Positions 45,471-53,989 of a stretch of DNA of 64,000 bases are shown one piece after another (within the stretch, counting starts at the first letter, position 1; each line of letters starts with the position of its first letter). The position numbers were made by a program, and so were the translations under genes. The notes under the pieces are model-generated. The model saw only the letters and a program-made list of their open reading frames with translations, was not told the DNA's origin and searched no databases. Origin of the DNA: Cranoglanis bouderius (taxonomy: Eukaryota > Chordata > Actinopteri > Siluriformes > Cranoglanididae); NCBI GenBank assembly GCA_023630585.1, contig CM042550.1, forward strand, positions 22,084,606-22,148,605, written 5' to 3'.

Positions 45471-45749
45471 TTAGAATTTTGTGAGCGATTCCAAGATAGC
45501 TGTTGTTAACGGGCCCTCTTGGCCTTCTGGGTATCCTGGGTGGGATTGGTGTAGGTGGCGGAGAGTTAGGTTGTAAAAGTGGTGGTGTGTCAGGGATCGG
45601 TGGAGGGGAGTGCCAGTTTCAGTGAAGAGGTGGAAATTCTGTGGTGTTTGGAATTTCCTCCCTTTGTGGGGTCACGTCAACAGGTGGGGGAGCTTGATCA
45701 GGTTTGTTAGCTAGTGAGGTGAGCAGAGCTTTTACCTCCTCGATGCGCT

Positions 45750-46320
45750 CTGTCATGTGTCTTTTTTTAAAAATTTATTCTGGTACCATTTTACGGCAAT
45801 GGCAAAAGCCGACCTCCAGTCATCCACCATCCAATCAGCTAAAACTTCTCCTTCCCCAGCAATGCACCGGGCGTAATGATCCTGTAGGATCAATTGTGTT
45901 GTGTAGGCCCAGTTCTTTGCATTGCCCTCTATTAATGATTTGGTCCGGTGTGTCATTTTAGCTGGTGTAATGACCTCTGTGAGGTAGTGCGTGAGTCGTG
46001 AGAAGGTGATGGGCTCAGTGTTTCGGTCCATCAAGACCTTTTGGTGATGATGGTGTGACCTAAGAAGTTCGAATAGCTTTTTAACTAGTGATCTGAACTT
46101 TTGGTAATTTGGGTCCTGTTTGTCGTGAGTGCGGGATTGTTATTTTGTCTCCCGTGAGGTCGCTGAACCCTGCTGTGAAACCTCACTTTTTGTTGGTATT
46201 GCTGTTGTGTGAATCTATTACAGAAAGATCTAGGTCTCTGAAAATCCCCGCCCTTACTACCTGCACTCAGGGATCTAGGTGCCAGGATTAGGGTATTTCC
46301 TAACTTTTTACACATTTCTT
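45750..46320 (-). pseudogene. PLE ORF1 N-terminal domain (family C)
   Basis: The frame 46034-45753 carries LTHYLTEVITPAKMTHRTKS then LIEGNAKNWAYTTQLILQDH, matching the helical domain of intact ORF1 (EKHLSEVIKPALPNPTTQS then LIDGNAKNWAYTTMLILKNH). Upstream, 46315-46085 is Arg/Gln-rich (RFTQQQYQQKVRFHSRVQR), corresponding to the basic region before the helical domain. The SGNH domain is missing. A frameshift separates the two parts. Confidence 0.75.
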
Positions 46321-46479
46321 ATTAAGACCCATGTTAATTTTATAAGACATTTGTAAAAAAGCGAAGCATTGTGGCCTCAAATAAGACCAATGGCCTCACG
46401 TTAACTTGTTTCTTAGTGCCCTATGTAATTTTCTATTTTTTTTAATGAATAATGCATCTCTTAATTTTTAGATGAATGA

Positions 46480-46935
46480 CATCTTTCTTAAGATTTAGAC
46501 TTCATGTACTTGCCACTAGGGGCAGTCTTGTCTGTAAACAAAATAGTAAGATTTACAACATTCTTATTATTGGGAAAATTAGGGTTAACATATTTCTTAA
46601 CAAGAATAATGCATTTCTTATGTATTTAACATCATTCTTAGTTAACAAACACATCATACTTAATTAGTGTTGACATGCACCTTATTAAGAATGATAGATT
46701 TTGTATGTATGTAACATCATTCTTAGGTAAGAAATGCATCACATTCAATTTTTAGTGACATGTTGCTTATTAAGTATGAAGGATTTCTTATTTCTTGATT
46801 GTTACATACATATATTTAATTTTATTGACATGTTTCTTATTAACAATAGCAGATTTCTTATATGTATGTAACATCATTATTAGGTAAGAATACATCATCT
46901 TTAATTAGGGTTAACATGTTTCTTATTTAAAATGA
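46480..46935 (+). repeat. ~80-bp AT-rich tandem repeat
   Basis: About five imperfect units sharing TGTAACATCATTCTTAGGTAAG, CATCATACTTAATTAG, TTGACATGTTTCTTATTAA and AATGATAGATTTCTTAT. It ends directly in TTAGGG-like DNA. No gene. Confidence 0.75.
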
Positions 46936-47115
46936 TGGATTTAGGGTTAGGGGTCGGGGGTCAGGGCTTGAGGTTAGGGTTGGGGATAGGGACTAGGGTT
47001 GGGGATAGGGAGTAGGGTTGGGGATAGGGACTAGGGTTGGGGATAGGGACTAGGGTTGGGGATAGGGACTAGGGTTGGGGATAGGGACTAGGGTTGGGGA
47101 TAGGGACTAGGGTTG
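46935..47115 (+). repeat. 19-bp telomere-derived tandem repeat
   Basis: Units AGGGTTGGGGATAGGGACT repeat about six times with exact 19-bp spacing. The unit reads as three G-run variants of TTAGGG and would be prone to G-quadruplex formation. Confidence 0.9.
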
Positions 47116-47159
47116 GGGAATAAGAACTAGGGACTAGGGTTGGGAGATTAGGGATTAGG

Positions 47160-48022
47160 GTTAGGAGTTAAAATTAGGAGTAATTAAGGTTGGGATTAAG
47201 AATTAGGGTAAGAGGGAATTACTTAATTAAAATTAGAATTAGGATTAAAATTAAAACCTGAGGTTAAAATTAGGGGATTAAGATTTAAATTTAAAGTAAA
47301 ATTACTTAATTAAAATTAAAACTTAAAATTAAAGATAAATTAGAATTTAAATTTAAAGTAAAATTACTTAATTAAAAATTAGGAGTAAAACTTAAAATTA
47401 AAGATTAAAATTAAGAATTAGAATTTAAAATAAAATTACTTAATTAAAATTAAAGATAAGATTAAAATTAAAACCTAAAGAATTAAAATTAAAAGATAAA
47501 ATTTAAAATAAATTAAGTGTAATTAAAACTTAAAATTAAGATAAAGATTAAAATTAAATTAAAAAAGGAATTAAAATTAAGATAAAGATAAAATTAAAAT
47601 TAAAAGAATTAAAATTAAAATTAAAGATTAAAATTAAGATAAAAGATAAAATTAAGAATTAAAAGAGTAAAATTAAAATTAAAATTAAAATTAAAATTAA
47701 AATTAAAAATTAAAATTAAAATTAAAAATTAAAATTAAAATTAAAATTAAAATTAAAATTAAAATTAAAATTAAAATTAAAAATTAAAATTAAAATTAAA
47801 ATTAAAATTAAAATTAAAATTAAAATTAAAATTAAAATTAAAATTAAAATCAAAATTAGAAATTAAAATTAAAATTAAAATTAAAATTAAAATTAAAATC
47901 AAAATCAAAAGTCAAAATCAAAATTAAAATCAAAGTCAAAATCAAAATTAAAATTAAAATTAAAATTAAAATTAAATTTAAAATAAAATTATAATTAAAA
48001 TTAAAGATAAAATTAAGATAAA
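47160..48022 (+). repeat. (TTAAAA)n array grading from and back to TTAGGG-like repeats
   Basis: The left part mixes TTAGGG, TTAGGA and TTAAAA words; the centre (about 47680-47890) is nearly pure TTAAAA; a short part is CAAAAT-like (47840-47950); and the right part returns through GATAAAGGGGATTAAGG to TTAGGG-like DNA at 48023. The hexamer period is kept throughout. Confidence 0.93.
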
Positions 48023-48420
48023 GGGGATTAAGGTTAGGTTTAGCGGTTAGGGTTAGGGATTAGGATTAGGGTTAGGGGATTAAGGTTAGGATTAGGGTTA
48101 GGGCCTGAGGTTAGGGTTAGGGGATTAAGTTTAGGGTAAGAGTTAGCGGTTAGGGTTAGGGCTTAGGGTTAGGATTAGGGGATTAGGGTTAGGATTAGGG
48201 GATTAGGGTTAGGATTAGGGCTTGAGGTTAGGGTTAGGGCTTGAGGTTAGGGTTAGGGGATTAAGGTTAGGATTAGGTTTAGGGTAAGGGTTAGCGGTTA
48301 GGGTTAGGGCTTAGGGTTAGGATTAGGGGATTAAGGCTAGGATTAGGGTTAGGGAGTTGAGGTTAGGATTAGGGTTAGGGGATTGAGGTTAGGGTTAGGG
48401 GTTGAGATTAGGGTTAGGGG
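48023..48420 (+). repeat. Telomere-like array, unit 1
   Basis: TTAGGG words interspersed with GGATTAAGG, TAGCGG, GCTTGAGG and similar variants. The precise order of variants is shared with units 2 and 3 (53478-53925 and 58980-59427), so the array is part of the repeated unit, not independently added telomere. Confidence 0.92.
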
Positions 48421-48485
48421 GTGTTTTAGGAGGGTGCGCGCTAACCCATGTGCACAGGCCATCAATGTCGCTCCCTCAACTGCAT

Positions 48486-50690
48486 TCACTTCTCATTCAG
48501 GCCTTGGGGGTATATAGTGCCCAATTTACTAATCCAAATTCTCTCTGCTCTTTTTCTCTGGGGTACGGACCACTGCGGGTCGGCCTGTAGGACCGTGACC
48601 CGGAAGGATTCCCATCCGTGCTGAAGGAAATGTTGCACCAGGTAAGTATTTTTTTCTTTTCCTTTCAGGATGTTGTGTTTGTGTTGTGTCATTCTAACCA
48701 GAATGGTGTTGCTCGTCTCTCCCACATATTGGGCTCCACATTGTTTGCAGCTGATGAGGTAAACACAGTTTTTGCTGTGTACCGTGCCCGATCGGTGAGT
48801 ATTAAAAACCTCTTTTGTGATTTTGTTTTGTATATATTCGTTTTGTTCTAAATATTGACCGTGATGTTTGGGTTTTGTGTTGTAAAGGGAATGGAGTTTA
48901 GCTCTAATGAGGTGGTCCTGTAAACTTTTGTTTTTCCTGTATGCTGCAATAACTTTGTGGTCCTTGAATATTTGTGTTTGTCCCAATATGTGCTGGAAGT
49001 TGGCCCTTACCTCTCTGGTCAGTTTCGTAGAGGCCGAGGAGTACGTCAGGACGAAGGGCACGCTGTTACCCTCCGCCTGGGCCCTTCTTACCAGGTAAGA
49101 TTTAAAAACCTTCCTCAAGAAGGACCTGTTGTATCCTCTGGGCCTAAGTGCCTTAAAGAGGACACGTGTCGCTTCTCTAAAGTCCCGTTCCTGGGTGCAA
49201 ATGCGGCGGAACCTGAGGAGCTGCGACTTGACGAGGCCGGAGTAAGTGTGTTTGGGGTGGAAGCTTCTTTTATGCAGTAGGGCATGTGTGTCTGTTTCCT
49301 TGAAGAATACTTTTATGTCCAATTTGTGTGATGAATTGAAATCTGGACCTTTGTACGTGGTGGTGTCTAAAAAGTCTACCGATAGCTGACTGATGGTGGA
49401 TTTTAATTTTATGGAAGGGTTATGGTTGTTTAGTGTGGCCAAAAATTCATCGAACTCCTCTTCCGAGTGAGTCCATACTCCCCAGATGTCGTCCAGATAT
49501 CTAAAATAATGGAGGGGCCGTTTGTGGCATCGGGATAAGGCCGAATCTTCCCATTCTGCCATAAATATGTTGGCGTAGGCCGGGGCAAACTTTTTGCCCA
49601 TCGCCGTGCCTTTAATTTGTAGGAAGAATTCCCCGTTGAATTCAAAATCATTCCTAATTAAATTAATTTGCAACAATTGGATGAGCTCCTTATCGGGCCT
49701 TGAGATGTCAGGTTTTTTTTGAAAAATATTTTTTACGGCCTGTATGCCTTCCTGGATGTCTATGTTAGTGTAAAGGCTATCTATGTCCATAGTGAACAAG
49801 ATAGCCTTTTGGGGAATTTTTAGTCCTTTGACCTTCTGGACGAAATCGTAGGTGTCTTTAATGTAGCTGGGGTGGCCAATCGAAAGGGGATTTAAATAAT
49901 AATCTAAAAATTCGGCCGTATAGTACGTCTCGCTGCCGCAATCCGATACTATAGGCCTTCCTGGGGGAATTTCGTGAGGCTTGCTCCATTTGGCTGGGTC
50001 TTTGTGAATTTTGGGGAGCATGTAAAACCTCCTACTTCTGGGTTCCCCGTTCCCCAACAGGTAGGACTTTTGTTTCGCATTAATGAATTTCTTAATATAT
50101 AGGGATTGGACTATCTTTTTAACTAGGGGTATTGTATCTATGTAAATGGGCCTATCTAATTTTCTGTAATATTTGGGGTCATTCAATTGTCTATATCCCT
50201 CCCATAAGTATTGTGCTCGGTCCCATATAACTATAGCGCTGCCCTTGTCTGCCGGTTTAATGACAATCTGTTTATTGTCCTTGAGCTCTTTTAGGGCATT
50301 AATTTCCTCTGGAGTGAGGTTAGGCGCTTCCTGGGATGGTCTAAAACGTTTTTTCAAATAATCCAGGTCCCTTTCGAATAATGTGTGGAGCTCTGCGGGT
50401 AATTTATCTGCGGGTGGGACCCAGTCAGATTTGGGTGTGAACGGAGGGGGATTTGAGTCTGTGTCCTTTTGGAAGTAAGCTGCCAATTTAAGTCGCCTAT
50501 GGTATTGCTGCAGGTCATAACGTGTTTGTATTTCTAGGCGTTTCCTGCTCATTTTGCCTGATGGCACAAATGTCAACCCTCTATCGAGCAGGCTAAGTTG
50601 TGGGGGAGTGATGCGAAATTTTTGGGACAAAATTAAAATGTTCCGATTCCCCTCCTGTGCATGCAGGCTTGTGGGGAGATTTAATTTAAA
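48486..50690 (-). CDS. PLE ORF2: reverse transcriptase with GIY-YIG endonuclease (unit 1)
   Basis: Replication enzyme of a Penelope-like retroelement. Numbering from the TTG at 50630: RT block 1 IVIKPADKG (122-130), block 2 MLPKIHKDP (204-212), GRPIVSDCGS (224-233), block A FTMDIDSLYTN (279-289), block B LQIKGTAMGKKFAPAYAN (337-354), catalytic YLDD (378-381), thumb with LLRFRRICTQ (471-480), and GIY-YIG (CVYLISC 622-628, YVGETS 635-640, Arg646, Glu696), with C622/C628/C631 as a possible zinc site. No stops or frameshifts. The frame has no ATG before residue 27, yet conserved PLE N-terminal residues lie upstream, and it stays open to the slippery site at 50690; I therefore place the start of translation in ORF1 with a -1 shift. 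Clade not resolved. Confidence 0.93.
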   Translation of the reverse strand, partial: FKLNLPTSLHAQEGNRNILILSQKFRITPPQLSLLDRGLTFVPSGKMSRKRLEIQTRYDLQQYHRRLKLAAYFQKDTDSNPPPFTPKSDWVPPADKLPAELHTLFERDLDYLKKRFRPSQEAPNLTPEEINALKELKDNKQIVIKPADKGSAIVIWDRAQYLWEGYRQLNDPKYYRKLDRPIYIDTIPLVKKIVQSLYIKKFINAKQKSYLLGNGEPRSRRFYMLPKIHKDPAKWSKPHEIPPGRPIVSDCGSETYYTAEFLDYYLNPLSIGHPSYIKDTYDFVQKVKGLKIPQKAILFTMDIDSLYTNIDIQEGIQAVKNIFQKKPDISRPDKELIQLLQINLIRNDFEFNGEFFLQIKGTAMGKKFAPAYANIFMAEWEDSALSRCHKRPLHYFRYLDDIWGVWTHSEEEFDEFLATLNNHNPSIKLKSTISQLSVDFLDTTTYKGPDFNSSHKLDIKVFFKETDTHALLHKRSFHPKHTYSGLVKSQLLRFRRICTQERDFREATRVLFKALRPRGYNRSFLRKVFKSYLVRRAQAEGNSVPFVLTYSSASTKLTREVRANFQHILGQTQIFKDHKVIAAYRKNKSLQDHLIRAKLHSLYNTKPKHHGQYLEQNEYIQNKITKEVFNTHRSGTVHSKNCVYLISCKQCGAQYVGETSNTILVRMTQHKHNILKGKEKNTYLVQHFLQHGWESFRVTVLQADPQWSVPQRKRAERIWISKLGTIYPQGLNEK

Positions 50691-52507
50691 TGTTTGAGCC
50701 AGTGCTGGAGCATGTTTCTGGCTGTTTCCACCGTCCAGTGAATATTGTCACTCTCTGTGTGGAAGTCTGATCTGGACAGGGCTGGGATATGTTTTAGGTT
50801 GGCACAGATATAGGTGTTTAGGGTGGTCAATTGTGTCTGTTCTTTTGTTGGGAGCATGCCTGAAAAGTTCACCTCTGGAACCCAAATTTGTGCCAGAGGG
50901 AACTTTTCTTTAGCCGCTCGTAAAGCCGCCTGCATCTGTTTAATCGCGGTGTCTTTGGCGTTCTGTGCCCGGCTGTTAATCCCCAGCGATAGGATGACGT
51001 GTTCCACGTCTGTGGAGACAGCGTTTTTATTGATCACGGCCTCCATGTGCCTGAACGTGGCACCCGGATAGCTTTCTATTTGGAGGTCCGAGTTTTTGAA
51101 CGGTGGGATTTTGGATAGATTGGAGTCCCCAATAATGAGCCATTTTTTCCTGACAGTGAGCTTCCATTCAACCATTTTTCTAGGCGTGTTTATGTGTCTA
51201 TTCGGCCCGTCCTCCTGGGAGTCACGCTGTACCCCAGAAGGTAGGCCGAATTCGACACTGAAGCGGGCCTGTGTGGCTGTCCTAAGGCTAGTGACCTTGT
51301 TGGGGCTTAGGGTCACCCTTTGTGAGCCACAATTAACCTGTTCGCACTCCTCTTGGTCCTCGATGAGGACGAGGTCTTGTTCTTGTCTGACACAGGGGTT
51401 GGAACGTAAGTGAGGAGTGCGTTGTTCTTTTGGGGAGGCCGGGAGATTGAATGGCATGTCTGACTGGCTGTCCGAGTCCTCCTCTCTGATAGGGGACCAC
51501 TCGTTCAGTGGGTCTGTCATGGTGGATACTGTTTTTGATGGCTTTTTTCTTACTGCCAGGGTGGATGTTTCAGACTGGGAGTGTACATCCGACCCAGTGT
51601 GCACCAATGCCTGCACCGTAACGGTTCTAGCCGTCACGTTTTCTGGGAGAGGAGGAGCAGGAGGGCAAGTTTGGGTCTCCTCTTCCTCCCTCATCCCTTC
51701 TGAATCGGCAGTGGGAGCTGGGGTCTGCCATTTCTCCCCAACCAACCTATGGGCCTCGTGTAACGTTTTATCTTTCAGTCTTTTACCAATACCACGTTTC
51801 GCCCACAGGATGGCAGTATTGAAACATTCCTCCCAGCCCTTGGAAGGAACATGCTGAAGTTTATCCATTTCTTCCACCAATGCGTCCTCATAATGGTTTT
51901 TAAGGATCAGCATGGTGGTGTAGGCCCAGTTTTTGGCATTGCCATCAATAAGGGATTGTGTTGTGGGGTTTGGCAAAGCCGGTTTGATGACCTCCGACAG
52001 GTGTTTCTCAATTTTATTAATTGCTGGAGGCTGTTCCTGGCCAATATTATTTTTGTGGTGCACTAATTTGATGATTTTAAATAGGGAACGGGTTTTCATT
52101 ACAAAATCGGGGTCATCTGAATAGGTCTTTGGCTTTGTGTTTTGTCTCTGATATGTGTTTTTATTTTGCAGGTGTGAACGTACGGGCCACGTTCTGTCCT
52201 GCACCCTCTCCCTTGGTTCCTTCATGAAGGATCTCTGCCTGGACATGAATGTAACGGGCCCAAAACGGGTCCGGGGTTCAAAAAATTGTGGTCTGTCAGA
52301 CCGCTGATAGGACTGACTATGGTAAGTCAGGGGCGCCCTCATGTGGCCCCCATATTTAACAGCGTCTGCATAAGAGAACACTCTCTCCCTCTGTGCATGA
52401 CGCTCAGTGCTGCGGAACGGACGGGGCATAGGCCCGGCTGTGCCCTGAGCGGCACGCCTGCGTCCACGGGTGACAACAGTCCAACCATCTCTTTCTGGCA
52501 GAACCAT
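50681..52507 (-). CDS. PLE ORF1 with SGNH/GDSL-like domain (unit 1)
   Basis: 608 residues, intact. ATG at 52507 has a good Kozak context (AACATGG). Residues 9-18 WTVVTRGRRR and 100-130 are basic, suggesting nucleic-acid binding. Residues 135-250 form a helical domain (LIDGNAKNWAYTTMLILKNH) conserved in the other PLE families of the window. 255-400 is Ser/Pro/Glu-rich linker. 455-608 fits an SGNH hydrolase fold: block I LIIGDSNLSK (Ser462), block II PGAT (Gly482), block III LGINSR (Asn511), block V DNIHW (Asp587, His590). SGNH/esterase-like domains are known in ORF1 of CR1-group LINEs; the role in retrotransposition is unclear. The stop overlaps the slippery heptamer feeding ORF2. Confidence 0.9.
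   Translation of the reverse strand: MVLPERDGWTVVTRGRRRAAQGTAGPMPRPFRSTERHAQRERVFSYADAVKYGGHMRAPLTYHSQSYQRSDRPQFFEPRTRFGPVTFMSRQRSFMKEPRERVQDRTWPVRSHLQNKNTYQRQNTKPKTYSDDPDFVMKTRSLFKIIKLVHHKNNIGQEQPPAINKIEKHLSEVIKPALPNPTTQSLIDGNAKNWAYTTMLILKNHYEDALVEEMDKLQHVPSKGWEECFNTAILWAKRGIGKRLKDKTLHEAHRLVGEKWQTPAPTADSEGMREEEETQTCPPAPPLPENVTARTVTVQALVHTGSDVHSQSETSTLAVRKKPSKTVSTMTDPLNEWSPIREEDSDSQSDMPFNLPASPKEQRTPHLRSNPCVRQEQDLVLIEDQEECEQVNCGSQRVTLSPNKVTSLRTATQARFSVEFGLPSGVQRDSQEDGPNRHINTPRKMVEWKLTVRKKWLIIGDSNLSKIPPFKNSDLQIESYPGATFRHMEAVINKNAVSTDVEHVILSLGINSRAQNAKDTAIKQMQAALRAAKEKFPLAQIWVPEVNFSGMLPTKEQTQLTTLNTYICANLKHIPALSRSDFHTESDNIHWTVETARNMLQHWLKHLN
50684..50690 (-). promoter_or_regulatory. -1 frameshift heptamer TTTAAAT with downstream stem-loop (unit 1)
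   Basis: The sense strand reads T TTA AAT TAA in the ORF1 frame, with the ORF1 stop directly after the heptamer. The -1 frame continues uninterrupted into ORF2. Five bases (TAATC) after it, TCCCC pairs with GGGGA and, nested within, CCTG pairs with CAGG around the loop CATGCA. Heptamer, short spacer and stem are the standard layout for -1 frameshifting. Confidence 0.7.
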
Positions 52508-52722
52508 GTTGTGGAAAAATTACTTGAATTCTAGATTTGGAAAAAAAAGGATCAGGTAAGTATAACTCAATTTGTCTTATTTGACTTTGTGTGAAATAAA
52601 AATAAAATCAATGAATATAACTCAATCGGTCTTGTGTGTGTTTTTTTTGGTTGTTAGGTGAACCAATAAAATCAAAATGTTTTTCTGATATATTTTTTTA
52701 AAAAATTGAAAAATAGAGGATT

Positions 52723-52779
52723 GAACAAGCCGTTGCAACGTTTCGGTTCTCTTGGAACCTTCTTCAGGCAGGCTTGTTC
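52723..52779 (-). ncRNA. Hammerhead-like hairpin motif (unit 1)
   Basis: Sense strand: outer stem GAACAAGCC/GGCTTGTTC, then CTGAAGA (fits the CUGANGA core), hairpin GGTTC-loop-GAACC, GAAA, and the palindrome CGTTGCAACG in the place of stem III. Type I hammerheads are known in PLEs. Departures from the minimal core are an extra A after CTGAAGA and no clear UH cleavage dinucleotide, so activity is doubtful. Confidence 0.45.
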
Positions 52780-52879
52780 TGATTTGAAAAAATGTATATA
52801 TATAAATTGAAATAGAAAAAATAAAGAAATGAAAATAAACAAATATAGGTTGAGGATCAGAATAATAGGCTTTGCAATG

Positions 52880-53110
52880 CAAAAAGTGTTACAGGCTTTC
52901 TCTCTCAGAGCTGGAAGCAGTGAATAAAATTCTGAAGCCTCAGTTATCCCATTTTAAAGTGTGGGGGCGGGACTCAGTTCAAATGAGCCAATTGGAGCCT
53001 GTCCCTTGTTTTGGTTTGAAAAGAAACAGCTCAAGGCCAATCAGAAAAATAGCTGTCTTTTCAAAAATTGTGGAAGGGCTTTTTTTTGAATCTTTGAATA
53101 TAAATAAATT
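52880..53110 (-). promoter_or_regulatory. Candidate promoter region of the PLE (unit 1)
   Basis: Upstream of ORF1 and free of open frames, this GC-richer stretch contains GGGGGCGGGAC (GC box), CCAATTGG and CCAATCAG (CCAAT-type boxes) within 90 bases. An acceptor-like TCCTTTTTTTTCCAAATCTAG ends 25-30 bases before the ORF1 ATG, so a 5' UTR intron is possible, as reported for some PLEs. No transcription start can be read. Confidence 0.35.
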
Positions 53111-53124
53111 GTGATATGAATGTT

Positions 53125-53196
53125 TTATATACATATGCATATATATACACACACATATACACACATACACATATATATACATACATATACACATAC

Positions 53197-53276
<80 letters not shown>

Positions 53277-53360
53277 TTGTATATTTTTATTAAAAAAAAA
53301 AAAAAAGGTGTTATTATACATATACATATATATATATACACACACATATATATATATAAT
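53125..53360. repeat. (TA)n/(CA)n compound microsatellite (unit 1)
   Basis: Alternating TA, CATA and CA dinucleotides with a poly-A near 53292; repeated at 58627-58862 in unit 2. Confidence 0.95.
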
Positions 53361-53477
53361 TTTAACTATTTGTGTTGCCCATGAGCACTTACTATAATAA
53401 AAATTTTTTTAAGAAGCAGACTGATTATAAGATAAATTATGAACAGTTGAGCTTAATGCCAACATGAGGCACGGGCT

Positions 53478-53925
53478 GATTAGGTTTAGGGTAAGGGTTA
53501 GCGGTTAGGGTTAGGGATTAGGGTTAGGATTAGGGGATTAAGGTTAGGTTTAGCGGTTAGGGTTAGGGATTAGGATTAGGGTTAGGGGATTAAGGTTAGG
53601 ATTAGGGTTAGGGCCTGAGGTTAGGGTTAGGGGATTAAGTTTAGGGTAAGAGTTAACGGTTAGGGTTAGGGTTTAGGATTAGGGGATTAGGGTTAGGATT
53701 AGGGGATTAGGGTTAGGATTAGGGCTTGAGGTTAGGGTTAGGGCTTGAGGTTAGGGTTAGGGGATTAAGGTTAGGATTAGGTTTAGGGTAAGGGTTAGCG
53801 GTTAGGGTTAGGGCTTAGGGTTAGGATTAGGGGATTAAGGCTAGGATTAGGGTTAGGGAGTTGAGGTTAGGATTAGGGTTAGGGGATTGAGGTTAGGGTT
53901 AGGGGTTGAGATTAGGGTTAGGGGG
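53478..53925 (+). repeat. Telomere-like array, unit 2
   Basis: Same ordered variants as in unit 1 with about 55 extra bases at the outer end (GATTAGGTTTAGGGTAAGGG and following). It joins the upstream edge of unit 1's 5' region to unit 2's 3' end. Confidence 0.92.
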
Positions 53926-53989
53926 TGTTTTAGGAGGGTGCGCGCTAACCCATGTGCACAGGCCATCAATGTCGCTCCCTCAACTGCAT

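Larger units (their letters stand above)
41745..46330 (-). mobile_element. Decayed Penelope-like element, family C, with a 1.8-kb insertion
   Basis: On the minus strand, from 46330 downward, there are an ORF1 N-terminal domain, an RT (45470-44088), an unrelated insertion (44087-42304) and a GIY-YIG C terminus (42303-41820), then a telomere-like array. The ORF1 SGNH part and the ORF2 N terminus are deleted between 45750 and 45470. The element is distinct from the tandem family at the protein level but has the same plan. Confidence 0.82.
48023..53477 (-). mobile_element. Tandem PLE unit 1 (family A)
   Basis: First of three head-to-tail units. In the sense (minus) direction: an upstream region with CA/TA microsatellite and CCAAT/GC-box-like words (about 53390-52508), ORF1 (52507-50681), ORF2 (to 48486) and a telomere-like 3' tail (48420-48023). 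ORF positions recur 5504 bases later in unit 2. Its telomere-like tail is slightly shorter at the outer end than in units 2 and 3 and merges with the TTAAAA array. Confidence 0.92.

Noticed and set aside
48643..48670. Plus-strand splice donor CAGGTAAGTAT closely followed by an acceptor-like TTTCCTTTCAG
   Set aside because: The two are fewer than 30 bases apart, too short for a vertebrate intron, and lie antisense to the GIY-YIG coding region.
48402..50361. Plus-strand open frames inside the PLE unit, recurring in units 2 and 3
   Set aside because: They are antisense shadows of ORF2, which carries the RT and GIY-YIG motifs; their recurrence reflects the duplicated unit.
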